A DNA stretch of 64,000 nt from assembly GCA_003550325.1 (NCBI GenBank), contig QKWP01001219.1, positions 1 to 64,000 on the forward strand, in the 5' to 3' direction. Below are positions 1-11,426 of the stretch, piece by piece. The notes under the pieces were generated by a model. That model worked only from the letters and a program-made list of their open reading frames with translations. It was not told the origin of the DNA and did not search any database. Position 1 is the first letter of the stretch. Each line of letters begins with the position of its first letter. Source of the DNA: Gigaspora rosea (taxonomy: Eukaryota; Glomeromycota; Glomeromycetes; Diversisporales; Gigasporaceae). The position numbers and the translations under genes are program-made.

Positions 1-290
1 ATGTATAAATACTCAAGGTTTTCCTTTGCTAAAAAGCAGAGTGAAGAATCTCTGGTTTATTGAATAAAAAAATAAGTGAAGTAGTGTGTCTTCACTGAAA
101 TACAATTAATACAATTCTTAGTATCCTCATATACTATTAATTGTGGCCTCTTTCGTAATTGCAAATCCCCCAAGCCTCTTTACAAAATACTGCCCAAATA
201 ACAGTATCCCTTCCGACTCTTGCATACCACAGTAATTAGTGTGAATTGCATAAAGTGCCTCCCTGCATTAGTCGCTCTGTCTCTAGCATT
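1..290. other. Unassigned flank left of LINE-A
   Basis: No convincing ORF on either strand. The LINE-like reading frame that comes in from the right (minus strand) loses resemblance to the two other LINEs of this window somewhere between about 345 and 250. This stretch is therefore either an insertion into LINE-A whose far side lies outside the window, or the locus on the other side of a deletion or rearrangement breakpoint. Confidence 0.4.
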
Positions 291-344
291 TCTCTAAAGA
301 GGTAGAAATCTAGGTTGACAGTGGTTTCCATTCTTCCTAGTATT

Positions 345-1901
345 CTTCGTTCATCGGGTTATGTTTTGTCCAGTTCTTGAAATGTGTTTGTGTAGCGTCT
401 TTTATTTCATATGGGTCCTTAATTACTAAGTCCGGAGTAACGATTTTGTTGAAACTAATATGGTTTTCCCTTTTTTTAGAATACTGTTTATTATTCTACT
501 AGTATTATCCTTAAAATCATTGTAGCGACGGTTGGTGTAGAATTTGATTTTTTCTGATTGTTGTAGGTATGTTTTAGCATTTCTATTTTTCCATATAATC
601 GATTTAATTTCTTTAATGTGTTTGAGAGTTGCTGCGTAGTAGGTGTCTTGGGAGTTGAGGGGTGAGGCGGATAAAGCTAAGAAATTAGGGAGAAAGGAGG
701 AAGTTGTGCCAATTGTAAGGCCTTAGTCAGATGTGTATTAATGGTCGAAAGTGAGTGTAGTGCATCTGGAAGAAGGTTAGGTTTGGCAAGGGTTGCAATG
801 GAATAAATGCATTTGTTTATGTGTTTTAATGCATTATGTAGGTTTGTAGCCTTTAGGGAGAGAGAGTGGAAGGTTTTTGTAGTAAAGTGGTCTTGGGGAT
901 GTGACGATTTGCCGCTTGTTGAATTGCATTTGACCACAAATTCCGCTTTTGTTTAATTGATTGGAATTGGTTATGTTGGGAGTAAAGTTGGTGTTTCTTA
1001 GTAGAGTGGATGTCTTGTTACGGAAATTCTCCCAGTCTTCAGTCGTTGCTTTTTTATAGCAGAAGGTTTTCCGTTTCTTCTTTTTGTTTCGAGGTACTGT
1101 TGGGGTGAAGTTTGTGTACCAGGTCGTGGTCAATATTTTATGATCGCTATCAGATATGCTTGTTGAGTCAGTCAATTGTGGGGGTCAAAATCTAAAAGAA
1201 TTTGGGGTGAGGTCCAGATGTCGTTGATTTGGGAGTTAAGGCCTCGACCTTGCCAGGTTGGTTCTAAAATTTTGTGAAAGTTTAACAGACTAGTAAGGTT
1301 GTTTGAAAACAGATTGGAGAAGAGCAGTAGTTTATTCTTTTTGTGGGTGTCAGGATTGGCGTTGAAGTCTCCCAAAAGGAGGATATGCCAATTTTTTTTT
1401 TAGCTTCCACGGTCCAGACGATATTTGTTTTTGTGTATGAGTGGACAGTTCGTTGTTATTGGAGGGTAGGTATATCAATATGACCTGAGTTTTATTGCCG
1501 GGGAAAAAGAAGTCGATGTATATAGCTGTACCCAGGAGGGTGTTTATATCGTGTATGTATGGTTGTATAGTATTATGGACGAGTATTGCCGTGCCCAAGC
1601 TGGTTTCTCTACTTTGCATTGAAGTGGGATGGTAGTTGGAGGTGAAGATCTTGTAGTGTGGATTGGTAGTAGCATTGGGGTTGTCTTTTAATTTAGTTTC
1701 CGTAAGACTAATGATATGTAGTTTTTTTTGTAGACAGAAGTCTATCCAAAGATGGAGTTTAGTAAGATTGTTAATTCCTTTTATGTTATGGGTGGCTATG
1801 TTTATTTTTTCTTTGAAGTTATGTAAGTCATTTTGGTTTGGTGTTGGTATTTGTAAATGGGTAAGAGTGTTATGAGGTTGTGGAATTAGATGATCACTCA
1901 T
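345..1901 (-). pseudogene. LINE-A ORF2 remnant: EEP/AP-type endonuclease plus linker to RT
   Basis: This is the start of the replication polyprotein of a non-LTR element. The ATG at 1901 overlaps the stop of ORF1. Endonuclease motifs in order are NIATHNIKG (near 1800), SLTETKL, GTAIYIDFFF, the GDFNAN box (about 1370) and SDSDHKI (about 1145), which is the usual order of the exonuclease-endonuclease-phosphatase fold that nicks target DNA. The reading frame changes near 1370 and again near 1175. After the endonuclease, two fragments (1175-834 and 937-677) and an open stretch down to about 345 correspond to the region before RT motif 0 in LINE-C. No RT catalytic motif is present. It cannot be functional as it stands. 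Confidence 0.8.
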
Positions 1902-4185
1902 TGATAGGGGTAGAGTTGTTCTCGTTTGACTCTGATGGAGTCATATCGATGTCTTCTGTTGGTGGGTGGTGCTTTCTGAAAAGGTTCCAACTTGGAGGAG
2001 TTAGAGTGGGGACGTTGAAGAGTAGGTCAGGGAGGAAATCGAAAGTAAAGAACTTTCTCAGGAGTTCAATTGCCTTTGGGACATCGGATTGCTTAGTAAT
2101 AGGAAAAGTTTGGAGTGGGGAGGGGACCCTTTCTTTTATGTGTTTGTTAATTTGGTCATTGTTGAATGGTAGTTTGTGGAGGTCATCTGAGGAGACCTCT
2201 GGGGGAGGTATTTCAATCCATTCATTGAGGATTGATTGGAAGAAGTAGTGTTGTCTCAAGGCTTGTGCAGCAATTGTTAGCTCTTTCGGCGTTTTAATAG
2301 GTAGCGTCAAGTTTACTTTTGTTACTTGGATTGGATCAAGTGGGAGATCTGGTTTTTCAGAGTAGTTAAAAGAAACGTATGCTTTTGGAAGAGGGTCCGG
2401 TCTCACATAGAATTTAGGAAGTATTTGGAAGAAGTTTAATAGTGTTTCCATGTTATTGATAGAGTAGGAGAATTCCTTTAGGCTGAGTTGTTCCAGGTTC
2501 ACTGGTAGTCTTTTTTTGCTAATTAGGTAATCATTAGGTAGGGTATGGAAGGTGTATACCGCCCTTAGGCATCTAACATTTTCTCGGAAGTGGTGACCAC
2601 TGGTAGGGTAGAAAGGAAATAGCCTTTGTAATTGAGGGGTGAGATCTTGGGGGGTTAGTTGTAAGGGAGGTTTTCTTAGTAGTAGGGCGAAGTATATAGA
2701 GAGTATGCGACTAAAAATGTAGTACTTCTGAAGACTCTGTTTGTGTTGTCCTAACTTCTTTAGTTCATCTTGTGTAGTAATTGGAAAGATGTTTTTGGTT
2801 GCTTCATTCAGGTCAGCTGGGTGTGCCGGTAAGGAGGTCCTGTTATTAGTGATATATGTTTCAGAGAGGAGGTCGAAGGTGAAAGCTTGGTATAAGGTGA
2901 TAGCGACAGCTCAAATTTGTTTGCGGTCTTCAAGTGGGAGTGAGAAAGGTAGAGCATCTTTGAGTTGTTTGTCTATCCCGTCAGGTGTGTCAGCCAATTT
3001 TTGTAGCAAGTTCATTTTGATGTCAGCTATTAATTTTTGTAAGGCTTCGAATTCTAGATAGATTTTGATCTTTGCGAAGCCCGCTAAGTATAGTGTGTAA
3101 CAGGCGATTTCATATGGGTCTAAGTTGGTGAATTCCTCGTTTGTCCAGAAGTCAATTGCCAGTTTCTTTCTGAGTAGATCAAAGATTTGGTCTCGGTTGG
3201 TTTTGTTAATGACGTAAGCTTTATTTTGTTTTCTGAATTTTTCTGTAGCATTATTCAGCAAGGTAACAAATTGTCATTGATGTGGGAGACGGGTGTCATG
3301 TCGTCTGGTAAAGGTCCAGAAAAAGGCCCGGTCTTTGTGGAATAATTTGGCTTCTATGGCAGGAGGGATGGTTTCTAGGGTTGGCTTGGTTTTTAGCTTA
3401 TGTTTAATAAGTTGTTCAAGAAGTGGGGTGTTGCAAAGGCCTTGATAATCTTGTCTTGGTCCAAAGGTTTTGATCGAAAAGATCTGTCTTCATGTCAGAT
3501 AAAGTAAGCCGGATCGATTCGGTCCAAGTTTTGATAGTTCTAATGAGGTCGGGATGTTGGGTGCGTCGGGTGGTGGTAGAGGTGCCCGGTCCTGTGAGTG
3601 CTTGACTATAGGTTTTTGGGGTATCTTCAGATTCTGTAATAGTTCTGTTCGATGAGGTGTCCTTTCCGAGGTCGAGGTCCTGATCTGAGTTGATTTCCAT
3701 AGTATTGGAGGTACCGGATTCATTCTGCGTGAGAGTATTTTGTTGGGGTACAATTTGGGATGGTGGGATCGGGTTCTGGGTCGGGGTTTGACTAAAGTGG
3801 GTTGTTTTGAGATGCCGGAATCATTCTGCGTGGGAATATTTTGTTGGAGTACAAATTGGGGTGATGGGATCGGGTTCTGGGTTGGGGGTTTGACTAAAGT
3901 GGGTTGTTTTGATGGGTGATTGTCCTGTGACGTCATTTCTGAAGTTGACGGGGGTAAACTGGGATCACCACTTTCTGAGTAGATTTTTTCGAGTGATGGG
4001 TCTAAGAGTAAAGGCGCATATAGATTATTGGAAGTTTCTATCGGGCAGGCGATATGACGGTTATGATTTCTCTTGTTAGGTTGTTCGTTGGAGTATTGAT
4101 CGTCTTCTATATTGGTTTCCATTGATATACAGTTTTCTCTTGTGTCGTCGTTAACAGGTTCATGTAATGGTGTTGTTGCCGACAT
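1894..4185 (-). pseudogene. LINE-A ORF1 remnant with repeated FPI/LRxHYxF domain
   Basis: First ORF of LINE-A, probably a nucleic-acid-binding protein as in other bicistronic LINEs (inferred). The pieces run 4185-3490, 3700-3416, 3261-2911 and 2502-1894, in different frames. The N-terminal third is Pro/Thr/Ser-rich and probably disordered. The C-terminal piece contains two divergent copies of a repeat that LINE-C shows more clearly. One copy has LPIKTP, then LRQHYFF, then IL.EWIEI. The next has FPITKQ, then LRKFFTFDFLP. No CCHC zinc knuckle or RRM signature was seen. A 101-bp tandem duplication near 3717-3917 shifts the frame in the N-terminal part. The last codons overlap the ORF2 start by 8 nt. 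Confidence 0.7.
3717..3917. repeat. 101-bp tandem duplication inside LINE-A ORF1
   Basis: Two copies of a ~101-bp unit lie head to tail; the string cattctgcgtg begins at 3721 and again at 3822. On the minus strand each copy starts with a peptide like SKQPTLVKP. Because 101 is not a multiple of three, the two copies cannot both be read in the original frame, so the duplication is itself a disabling change unless it was compensated. Confidence 0.85.
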
Positions 4186-4385
4186 AGTCGGTAACAGGTT
4201 TTTGAAGGAAGTTGGTATTGCGAAGGCTGCGAAGTAATTTCTTTTCCTTAGTATAGTTAGAGTTTATGTTGTGTAAAGTGGGCAAAGCCCAAATATCACT
4301 ATAACAGTTAGGCTTGTAATACAAGTTTTGTTGTTTATCTCTACTATTTGTTTATTTTTGATTTTTGATGATGTACAGGAGAGAG

Positions 4386-4528
4386 TTTTGTGAATGACCT
4401 TTATTTATATTAAAGGTTCTAAAAAATGTATAGTATTATATGCATAAAGCAATAAGAATTTGTAATCAGTTTACAAAATACATATCAGAAAATCTAACAT
4501 TTTCATTCAATACTTTTAATTCTTATCA
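4386..4528. other. AT-rich junction between LINE-A and the integrase pseudogene
   Basis: About 140 bp of AT-rich DNA between the leader of LINE-A and the stop codon of the integrase gene. On the minus strand it would be the 3' UTR of the integrase gene. No recognisable signal beyond AATAAA-like strings. Confidence 0.4.
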
Positions 4529-5119
4529 TTAATAACCCATCCAATTTTTATGCCTTATGCTTGCATTTGAATTCTTTGGATGACATCCACTTCCACATAA
4601 AACATTTGCTTTTTTACAAAAGCATCTTGCTGTAAGACAATCGCCTCTGCAGTTACATCCTTTATTACTAGCGAGGGTGTTTGATTGATGTCTTGTAGCC
4701 TCAACAATACTAACAACTGTATTGGTCAGAGGATCATCCAGTTCTGAAAATTCTTTCAGCCCGAGATGTAAAACTTCACTAGCTGGAAATACATTTTTCA
4801 GAACGCCAAAACGGCATGTGAGGCGATATATATCATTGGGAATTACTGAAAAAATTTTGCATGGAAGTGCACAACGATCAACAGGCCCACGGTCAATCTT
4901 CGCAATTTGAATTTTTACAAGTTCACCAACTTTAAAAGGACGTTCGTGAATTTTATGCTTTGTATGCATTTGATTTTCCATCTTAGAACGATAATTCTCA
5001 AGGCTTTTATTTGCAACTTGGCGGTAAATATTATATTGATATGTTGTACTATTCGATACTTCTTGAAGAACTTGAAGCTGACATTTTTTATTAGGAGAAT
5101 TAACTGATTCTTGAATTTT
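4529..5119 (-). pseudogene. Last exon of the integrase gene with Cys-rich tail
   Basis: An uninterrupted 591-nt (197-codon) exon, phase 0, starting right after a tag acceptor at 5120-5122. It contains an SH3-like/chromodomain-like post-integrase region (the PFKVGELVKIQI stretch), as is common after DDE cores. It ends in a cysteine cluster (GCNCRGDCLTARCFCKK and LCGSGCHP) likely to bind metal. A late internal ATG at 4981 could be mistaken for the gene start, but homologous-looking sequence continues upstream of it in frame to the acceptor, so the exon start is preferred. This exon has no internal stop, in contrast to the integrase core. Confidence 0.75.
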
Positions 5120-5194
5120 CTATTTTATAAATGAAATTAAAGTTATTAGGATTAGAATTAAAGCTATAATTAATAAAATTTTATAAGTTGCAAC

Positions 5195-5281
5195 TTCGTC
5201 TCTCATTATTCGCTCCTGACCATCTGCGGCACCGTCCATGTTAAGATTAAAGTTATTCGAATTGAATAATTCTCGAGTTTC
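5195..5281 (-). repeat. Duplicated mini-exon B (87 nt) of the integrase gene
   Basis: Minus-strand exon of 29 codons, phase 0 at both ends, ending in RIMRDE directly before a GTTGC donor. The preceding intron (5282-5360, 79 nt) and the following intron (5120-5194, 75 nt) both start with GT and end in TAG. It shares the pattern ..L.NSN.FN....A.D...RI.RD. with mini-exon A (5361-5441), and its 3' end matches the end of the exon at 11427. Confidence 0.7.
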
Positions 5282-5360
5282 CTATTTATAATAATAAATA
5301 AAATTAGAATTAAGACCATAATTAATAAAATATTATAACAAAAAAATTATAATTCATGAC

Positions 5361-5441
5361 CTTGTCTCTTATTATTCGCTTATGATCATCTAAAGCATTA
5401 TCTGTATTAAAGCCATTCGAATAAACTAATTTTTGATTTTT
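5361..5441 (-). repeat. Duplicated mini-exon A (81 nt) of the integrase gene
   Basis: Minus-strand exon of 27 codons, phase 0, ending in RIIRDK before a GTCATG donor and preceded by an aaatag acceptor. The intron upstream of it (68 nt before the LINE arrived) is the one that received LINE-B. Together with 5195-5281 and the 3' end of 11427-11692 it forms a three-fold exon-plus-intron tandem duplication with a period of about 155 bp. Confidence 0.7.
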
Positions 5442-5471
5442 CTATTTATAAATAGAATTAAACTTATATTT

Positions 5472-5489
5472 AATAAATTTATAACAATA
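5472..5489. repeat. Left 18-bp target-site duplication of LINE-B
   Basis: The string aataaatttataacaata is identical to 11389-11406. The bases on either side differ, so the duplication is exactly 18 bp. It lies inside an intron of the integrase gene. Confidence 0.95.
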
Positions 5490-8400
5490 CGTGAAGGTCC
5501 ATTATAATGACAGTCAGATCCAATGTACAGGACAGACTATGGATACCTGTGCAGCTGTGAGAGCCGAGCCTTAAACGATGAGCGACCTTGTAAAAGATAC
5601 AAAAAGCTCCTCAGATAACATTACATCATATCTCTCTGAGGAAACTTCTATAATTTATTTTTACAAAAACATAACCTTCCTCTATTACCAAAATTACAAA
5701 CTCTTAAATCCTTTACCAAACATTTGCTCAAACAATCCTTTACTCATCCTTATAAAATATCTATAAATATAATTACATTAAAGACCCATGTATATCTTAG
5801 TACTGAAGATAAACTTCTTCCAAATCATATCTTACTACTACCTAACCAATTTCCTATCTATTATAACTCACCTATTAAATTCTCACATAACAACTACCAA
5901 GAAAACAATCCTTTATTTTTTGCAACAACTTCCCAATTAGATAACTCTATACTCTCACAATCAACTCTTAACCTTAATATTGCTACACACAATGTCCAAG
6001 ACTACAATGCTCCTCTCAAAAGACAACTTTGGGAAGAATTCTGCCTTTCTAACAATATTCAAATTTGTAGCATAACTGAAACCAAACTTGCCGAGTCTAA
6101 ACCCAAAAAGTTTTTTAACAACAAGCAATTCACATATTTTTGGTCTTGTCTAAACAACTCTGCTAAAGGCACTAGCATTATGGTTAATAACTCTATAAAA
6201 TCCCATATTCATAATGTAATTACAATCCTGGAGGAGCAGTTGCAATTGATCTGTTCTTTAAACATGATTTTAAATTCTAAATTATTTCTGTATATCTTTC
6301 TTCAACCAACCAACAAATACGAAACCTATCTCAAGAAGCTATAATATCATGGATACAAGATGCACTCTCATTAAATTTACACCCTATCATCTTAGGCGAC
6401 TTTAATACATTACCTTCTTTAATTAATAACTCTATAGCCAAAAATAAACTTCTCTCTTACTTACATCACAATAGTATGTATGATTTGGCTGATCATACTA
6501 ACAATACCCAACACACCTGGCAGCATAGTGATTCAAGCAGCCGTATTGATTATATATGGGCACATGATATAATAATACCATATCTTATAGATTTTTTACT
6601 TCAATCACCCCTATCTACTACTCATAGTGACCATCTTATTCTTATTTCTAAATGGATATTTCCATTTGCACTATCCTCAAAACTTCGACATAAAACACGC
6701 TACAAACGAAGAATCTTTCAATACAAACTTATGGATCAAGCAAAATGGGATAAATTTTCTTCTCAATGTCAATACAACATTATTCACAACAATACTCCTC
6801 TTTCTTATAGCTCTACTGAATCTATAGAATGCACATGGCACAAGATCCAAACTAGTATTATTAATGCTGCTCTCAAAACTATCCCCAACAAAAAGTTTAC
6901 AGTTCGAAATTTTTATCATACTTTTACTTCCAAAGCTACAGAACTACACATGAACCTCAAAATTATTGGAAATATTATGCAACAAACCAAATATTCACTA
7001 TTACACAACCAACCTATACCTACTACAGTCTTTGCTTATATTCAAAATATTAACTCTAAGCATCAATTTTCTATTCCATCTCCACCTTCTTGCCAATCAG
7101 ATCTATCTAATTGGCTACTTCAAACTAAAACATACTGGAAAACCCTAAACAATGCTAGAAATTTGGAAAATTCCTATCATCTTAGATATCACATTAAAAC
7201 AGCTATCAATACAAGATGTGAAGGACTACTTACTCATCCAACTAAAATAATTAATAGCATTCTTAACTGTCACACTGATCCAGTTTATTTTAATAATATA
7301 AAAACTCATACAGATATTCTTACAGACCCTACAGAAATTAAAGATTACATCCGATCACATTTTTGCCAATGGACCACTAACTATACCTATAATCAATACA
7401 TCTACTCTACTGATTGGCAATCGGAATACTCACCAAACCCAATATTATACCTGAATGGTACAACCCTATTTTAGTACCAATTACTCTAGAAGAAACTATC
7501 AATACTATCAATAATTTCTCAAATAACAAAGCATATGGTCCTTCTGGCATTAGCTATAAAATGCTTAAGCATGCAGGTTTACAAACTATTACTGCTATTA
7601 CAGCACTATTGAACTGGTATTTAATATCTGGCTCAATTCCCAAACAATGGAAAGATGCCCGCATTTTTCCTATTTCCAAAAAACCAACCTTTGACGGACA
7701 TTTACACAATACACGACCAATCAGCCTTATTGAACATATTAAAAAACTATATACTAAAATTCTTACTAATCGACTAAACTCTGTTTTTTCCTCTTACAAC
7801 ATCCTTAATCCACACAACTATGTTGCACTTCCAGGCAATAGTACTAATATTCCAATTCATATTCTCAACAAATTTATTGAAGATGCAAACTGCAATCAAA
7901 AGGAGATCTGGCTTTTGTCTCAGGATATGAGCAAAGCATATGACTCAGTCAACATAGATCTCTTTATTTTATCTCTTAAAAGACTTAATATACCAACACA
8001 CCTTATAACAACTCTTACCAATCTTCTTACACAAAGAACCAATAGAGTAATTACTAATCTGGGGCTTACACCTTTTTATGAAGTTCATGATGGAATAGAT
8101 CAGGGTGAAACTATTATACCTCTCTTTTGGCGAATCTATTATGATCCTCTTATCACCAAAATTTCTAATTCTTAAACAGGCTACCAATCCTCTGTATCTT
8201 GGCTTTCTAGTATATCTCCAAATACTTTTGACTCCCAACAAGTATCAATATCTGTTCTTGCATATATGGATGACACTCTATGGATTGCTGAATCCCAACA
8301 GCAACTAGAAAATATTCTTCATATAGCATCTTCATTCTACCAAATGGCCAATATTAAAGTCAATCCACAAAAATCTACTCTTGTATCCAACTTTATACAT

Positions 8401-11388
8401 ACACCTTCTATTCCTTTTCTAAGCTACAATATTCAATGTCAGCCTCCTACAACACCTTTTAAATTTCTTGGATGCTGGTTTTCTACTTCATCAAAATCTA
8501 CAATACAGTCTAAACTAATTAATCAAGAAGCTTTTGAGCTTATCAACATACTTGACACTAAACAAATTACTGATAAGCAAGCATGTTATATTATTAACAA
8601 TGTTATTATACCTATTCTTGAGTATCGCATTCACAATATAATTCTTCCTCATTCAACATGTAACAAAATCCTTTCTAAATACCTCACTGTTGCTAAACAT
8701 AAAGCAAGGCTTGCCAAAAATACACCTAATAGCACTATGCTTAATCACAATATATATGGAATAAAAAACATTTGGGATATACAATTACAACATCATCTTT
8801 CTACCTTTTTACTTCGACTTAACAACCCTCATTTACTTGGTAATAGTACACATATCCGATTACAACAATTACAAAACAATCTATGGTCTACTACCAATAT
8901 ACTACAACACTCTAATCCTATTATTGATGGTCCCAACAAATATACTACTACTTTTAAGATAATTCAGCTTCTTAATCACTTAGAATCTTCTATATCTGCA
9001 CATGCTGAAATTCTACGTCCATTTACTATCAACCTCCCCTATACCTCACTTGAATCTCTTCTTTACAATCACCCTCAATATATAACTTTTAAACGTCAAC
9101 TACGCTCAAAGCATATTTTATTTCTAGAGCAACTTACTTCTTATGATAATACAACTCTTCTATCTTGGTCACATATTTCTCCTAGAATTCTTAATCTTAT
9201 ACCAGGAAAAACACCTAATTGGTTTCTTGCACTTGAAAACAAAATTCTATCCAACACTACTACCCGCTGTATTAGCACCTCTTTACATCTCTCTAATCTT
9301 AATTCACTTTCATTTCAAACTGGTCACTTTAATCCTAAATCCAAACCTTGGCTTATTTCCTATCTTGAGCAAGAAATTATAATTGGAAAAGCTCGACGAT
9401 TTAACTATACTACCAATACCATTTCTATAACACATTGGAATATACAAACTGATTATAGCATTACATCCCTATATCCTACTCCTGATATACATTGCACCCC
9501 CTGCTCAGGATGTTCTCTTAATTCAAATAGAATTCAGAATGCCTGTACTTTAGATATATTAGCTACTATATCTACTAAATTCTTAGGTAGAAAAACCTAT
9601 ACTCAACTTACAAACAAACTTCAACTTAATGCTAACCATCTTGATCTGCTATATTCTATTGCATCTCGCCATTTTATTAATACTCCTTCCCTTCCCCAAA
9701 TCATAATACACAACAACCCCATTTTAGATATTTTTCTGACTTCTTTAGCTACTACAAAACTCCAATCTATAGCACAATCTAATTCTATACTTTCAAATTT
9801 TTGTTTTTACACTGATGGTTCAGTTATTAATATCTCCAACCCAAGATGCTCTATGGGAATTGCATGGATTCAAGTTTTTAATAACAATATCTCTCACTCT
9901 TTTTCCGCACAAATTCAAAACTGGCCATCTTCATACAAAGCTGAACTAATTGCTATACTATCTGCAATTTGTACTTGTCCTCGAAATAGTAATATAGACA
10001 TATATACTGATTCTCAATCCATTATTTCAAAGTACAATACACTTATTTCCCATACTCATAATTACAACAAACTCTATTCATACAATTACTGGCCTATTTG
10101 GCATACCCTTATTAATCTCATCAAATCATATTCTCTCAATATTATACTACACAAAGTGCAAGCACATAGCAATAATGAATACAACAATAAAGCTGATGAA
10201 CTTGCAAAAAGCCACTTCTCCTCACCTATTCTAGAATTTCAGCCCCATAATATTTATAACCCATCTTTTACTTTTATTTACAAAAAACATAATATTGAGC
10301 AACCAACACGTCGTGCTATAAAAAATATCTGTAATGCACATACTATTGCTATGTGGTCCTCTCAACACAGAATTCAACAAATTATCCCCCTTTCTCGACA
10401 AATTGATTGGAATGCAACTTGGCTATACCTCAATCACAACCACAAGCGCACATATAACTATACTAATTTTCAACTTTGTTCTCAAAAATCATTCCGAATT
10501 AAATGTATGCTACATATGCTTCCTACCCTTTCTTATTTTCTTTCTACAAATCCTTCTCTTCAAATACATCCTACTTGTATTACATGCAATCAAACAGATC
10601 ACCAACTCCACTGGCTACTTTGTCCAGATTCAAACAATATATCAACTATTATCCAAAATGCAATCAAAAACTTTTCCTTTTCAGACTTATCAGATTTAAC
10701 ATCCAATAAACTATAGCAACTATGCAACAATCTCATAACACAATACTGTTTTTCCCCTACACAATCTATACCCTTTAACACTACAACTTTTTATACTACA
10801 ATTCAGGGATTTATCCCTATATCACTTGTCAATATTGTATCTCAATATACCTCTTACAAAATGCATCTAATACCATTGTTAAACTCCTCTTGCTTATCTC
10901 ACAAAAAATTCATGAACAGCTATGGAAACCATACTGTATAAAACTTGCAAACTGGAAATCTTCACAAAACCTATCACAACAACCTTCTTACTCTATATCT
11001 ACTAAATCCACACACACATTCTCATACAACAAAGCTCTATATACCTATAATTGTATATGTGGTCTACCAGACCAATTACATGAAAACAATACAAATACTT
11101 GCCCACCTCTTGGGCTAGCACTTAGAAAAACAGACATTTGGTCATACAATTGGATCAAATATAGTTGTCCTACTAACTCTATTCTCCACATCCAAATCTA
11201 GGTGAGTTTTAACCACTCTAGTAGGTTTAGGTTGCAGATAATTTAGATAGAATTAGTTTATCTATAGTATGAGTCTTAATTCTTGTATAATAATTTGTAA
11301 TTCGAGAAACCCCATGAGGAATCTCACACATTTTATTAATAAAGATAAAGGCAAAACCTCACCTTAACAACAAAAAAAAATAAATAAA
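5490..11388 (+). mobile_element. LINE-B: full-length, decayed non-LTR retrotransposon (EN-RT-RNase H)
   Basis: A 5.9-kb plus-strand element bounded by a perfect 18-bp target-site duplication. It has a short 5' leader (5490-5577), one polyprotein-like coding region (5578-11201) and a 3' UTR with an AATAAA at about 11338. The tail is A-rich with TAAA repeats (about 11367-11388). Unlike LINE-A and LINE-C it shows no long ORF1; only about 130 residues precede the endonuclease. It sits antisense in a 68-nt intron of the integrase gene. The exact duplication and both intact ends suggest it is younger than its host gene, but frameshifts and stops show it is no longer autonomous. Confidence 0.95.
5578..11201 (+). 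pseudogene. LINE-B polyprotein: endonuclease, reverse transcriptase, RNase H, zinc-binding C terminus
   Basis: Domains in order: EEP endonuclease from NIATHN (about 5976) through ITETKL, ILGDFN (about 6393), SSRIDYIW (about 6535) and SDHLIL (about 6627). RT follows, with the AYGPSGI box (7531), RPISLIE (about 7717), motif A DMSKAYDSV (about 7924), motif B GIDQGE (about 8094), motif C YMDD (about 8263) and FKFLGCWF. RNase H has DGSV (about 9812), AELIAIL, YTDSQS and ADELAK (about 10190). The zinc-binding-like C terminus is CITC...H..H.LLC (about 10575-10622). Defects are frame changes near 6220, 7450 and 10880, and stops near 6278, 8173 and 10714. All RT and RNase H catalytic residues are still readable, so inactivation is recent. 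RNase H downstream of RT places it with I/Tad-like LINEs (inference). Confidence 0.9.
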
Positions 11389-11406
11389 AATAAATTTATA
11401 ACAATA
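11389..11406. repeat. Right 18-bp target-site duplication of LINE-B
   Basis: Identical to 5472-5489. Joining the two sides and keeping one copy restores a 68-nt GT...TAG intron between the exon at 11427 and the exon at 5361. Confidence 0.95.
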
Positions 11407-11426
11407 AATTATAAATCAATTACAAC

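Larger units (their letters stand above)
290..4385 (-). mobile_element. LINE-A: 3'-truncated bicistronic non-LTR retrotransposon relic
   Basis: Read on the minus strand, a 5' leader (about 4385-4186) is followed by a broken ORF1 (4185-1894) and the endonuclease part of ORF2 (1901-834). The linker toward reverse transcriptase then runs to about 345. Order and motifs match LINE-C (28711-36278), for example a shared SGD.SLPP....MTS stretch in ORF1 and the same ORF1/ORF2 overlap. The RT, RNase H and 3' tail are absent. LINE copies usually lose their 5' end during integration, so loss of the 3' part indicates a later deletion or an interruption beyond the left edge. Neither end could be fixed with a target-site duplication. 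Confidence 0.8.

Noticed and set aside
1663..2248. Plus-strand ORFs (70 and 122 codons) opposite LINE-A
   Set aside because: They overlap the minus-strand endonuclease and ORF1 frames, which carry recognisable motifs; these are shadows.
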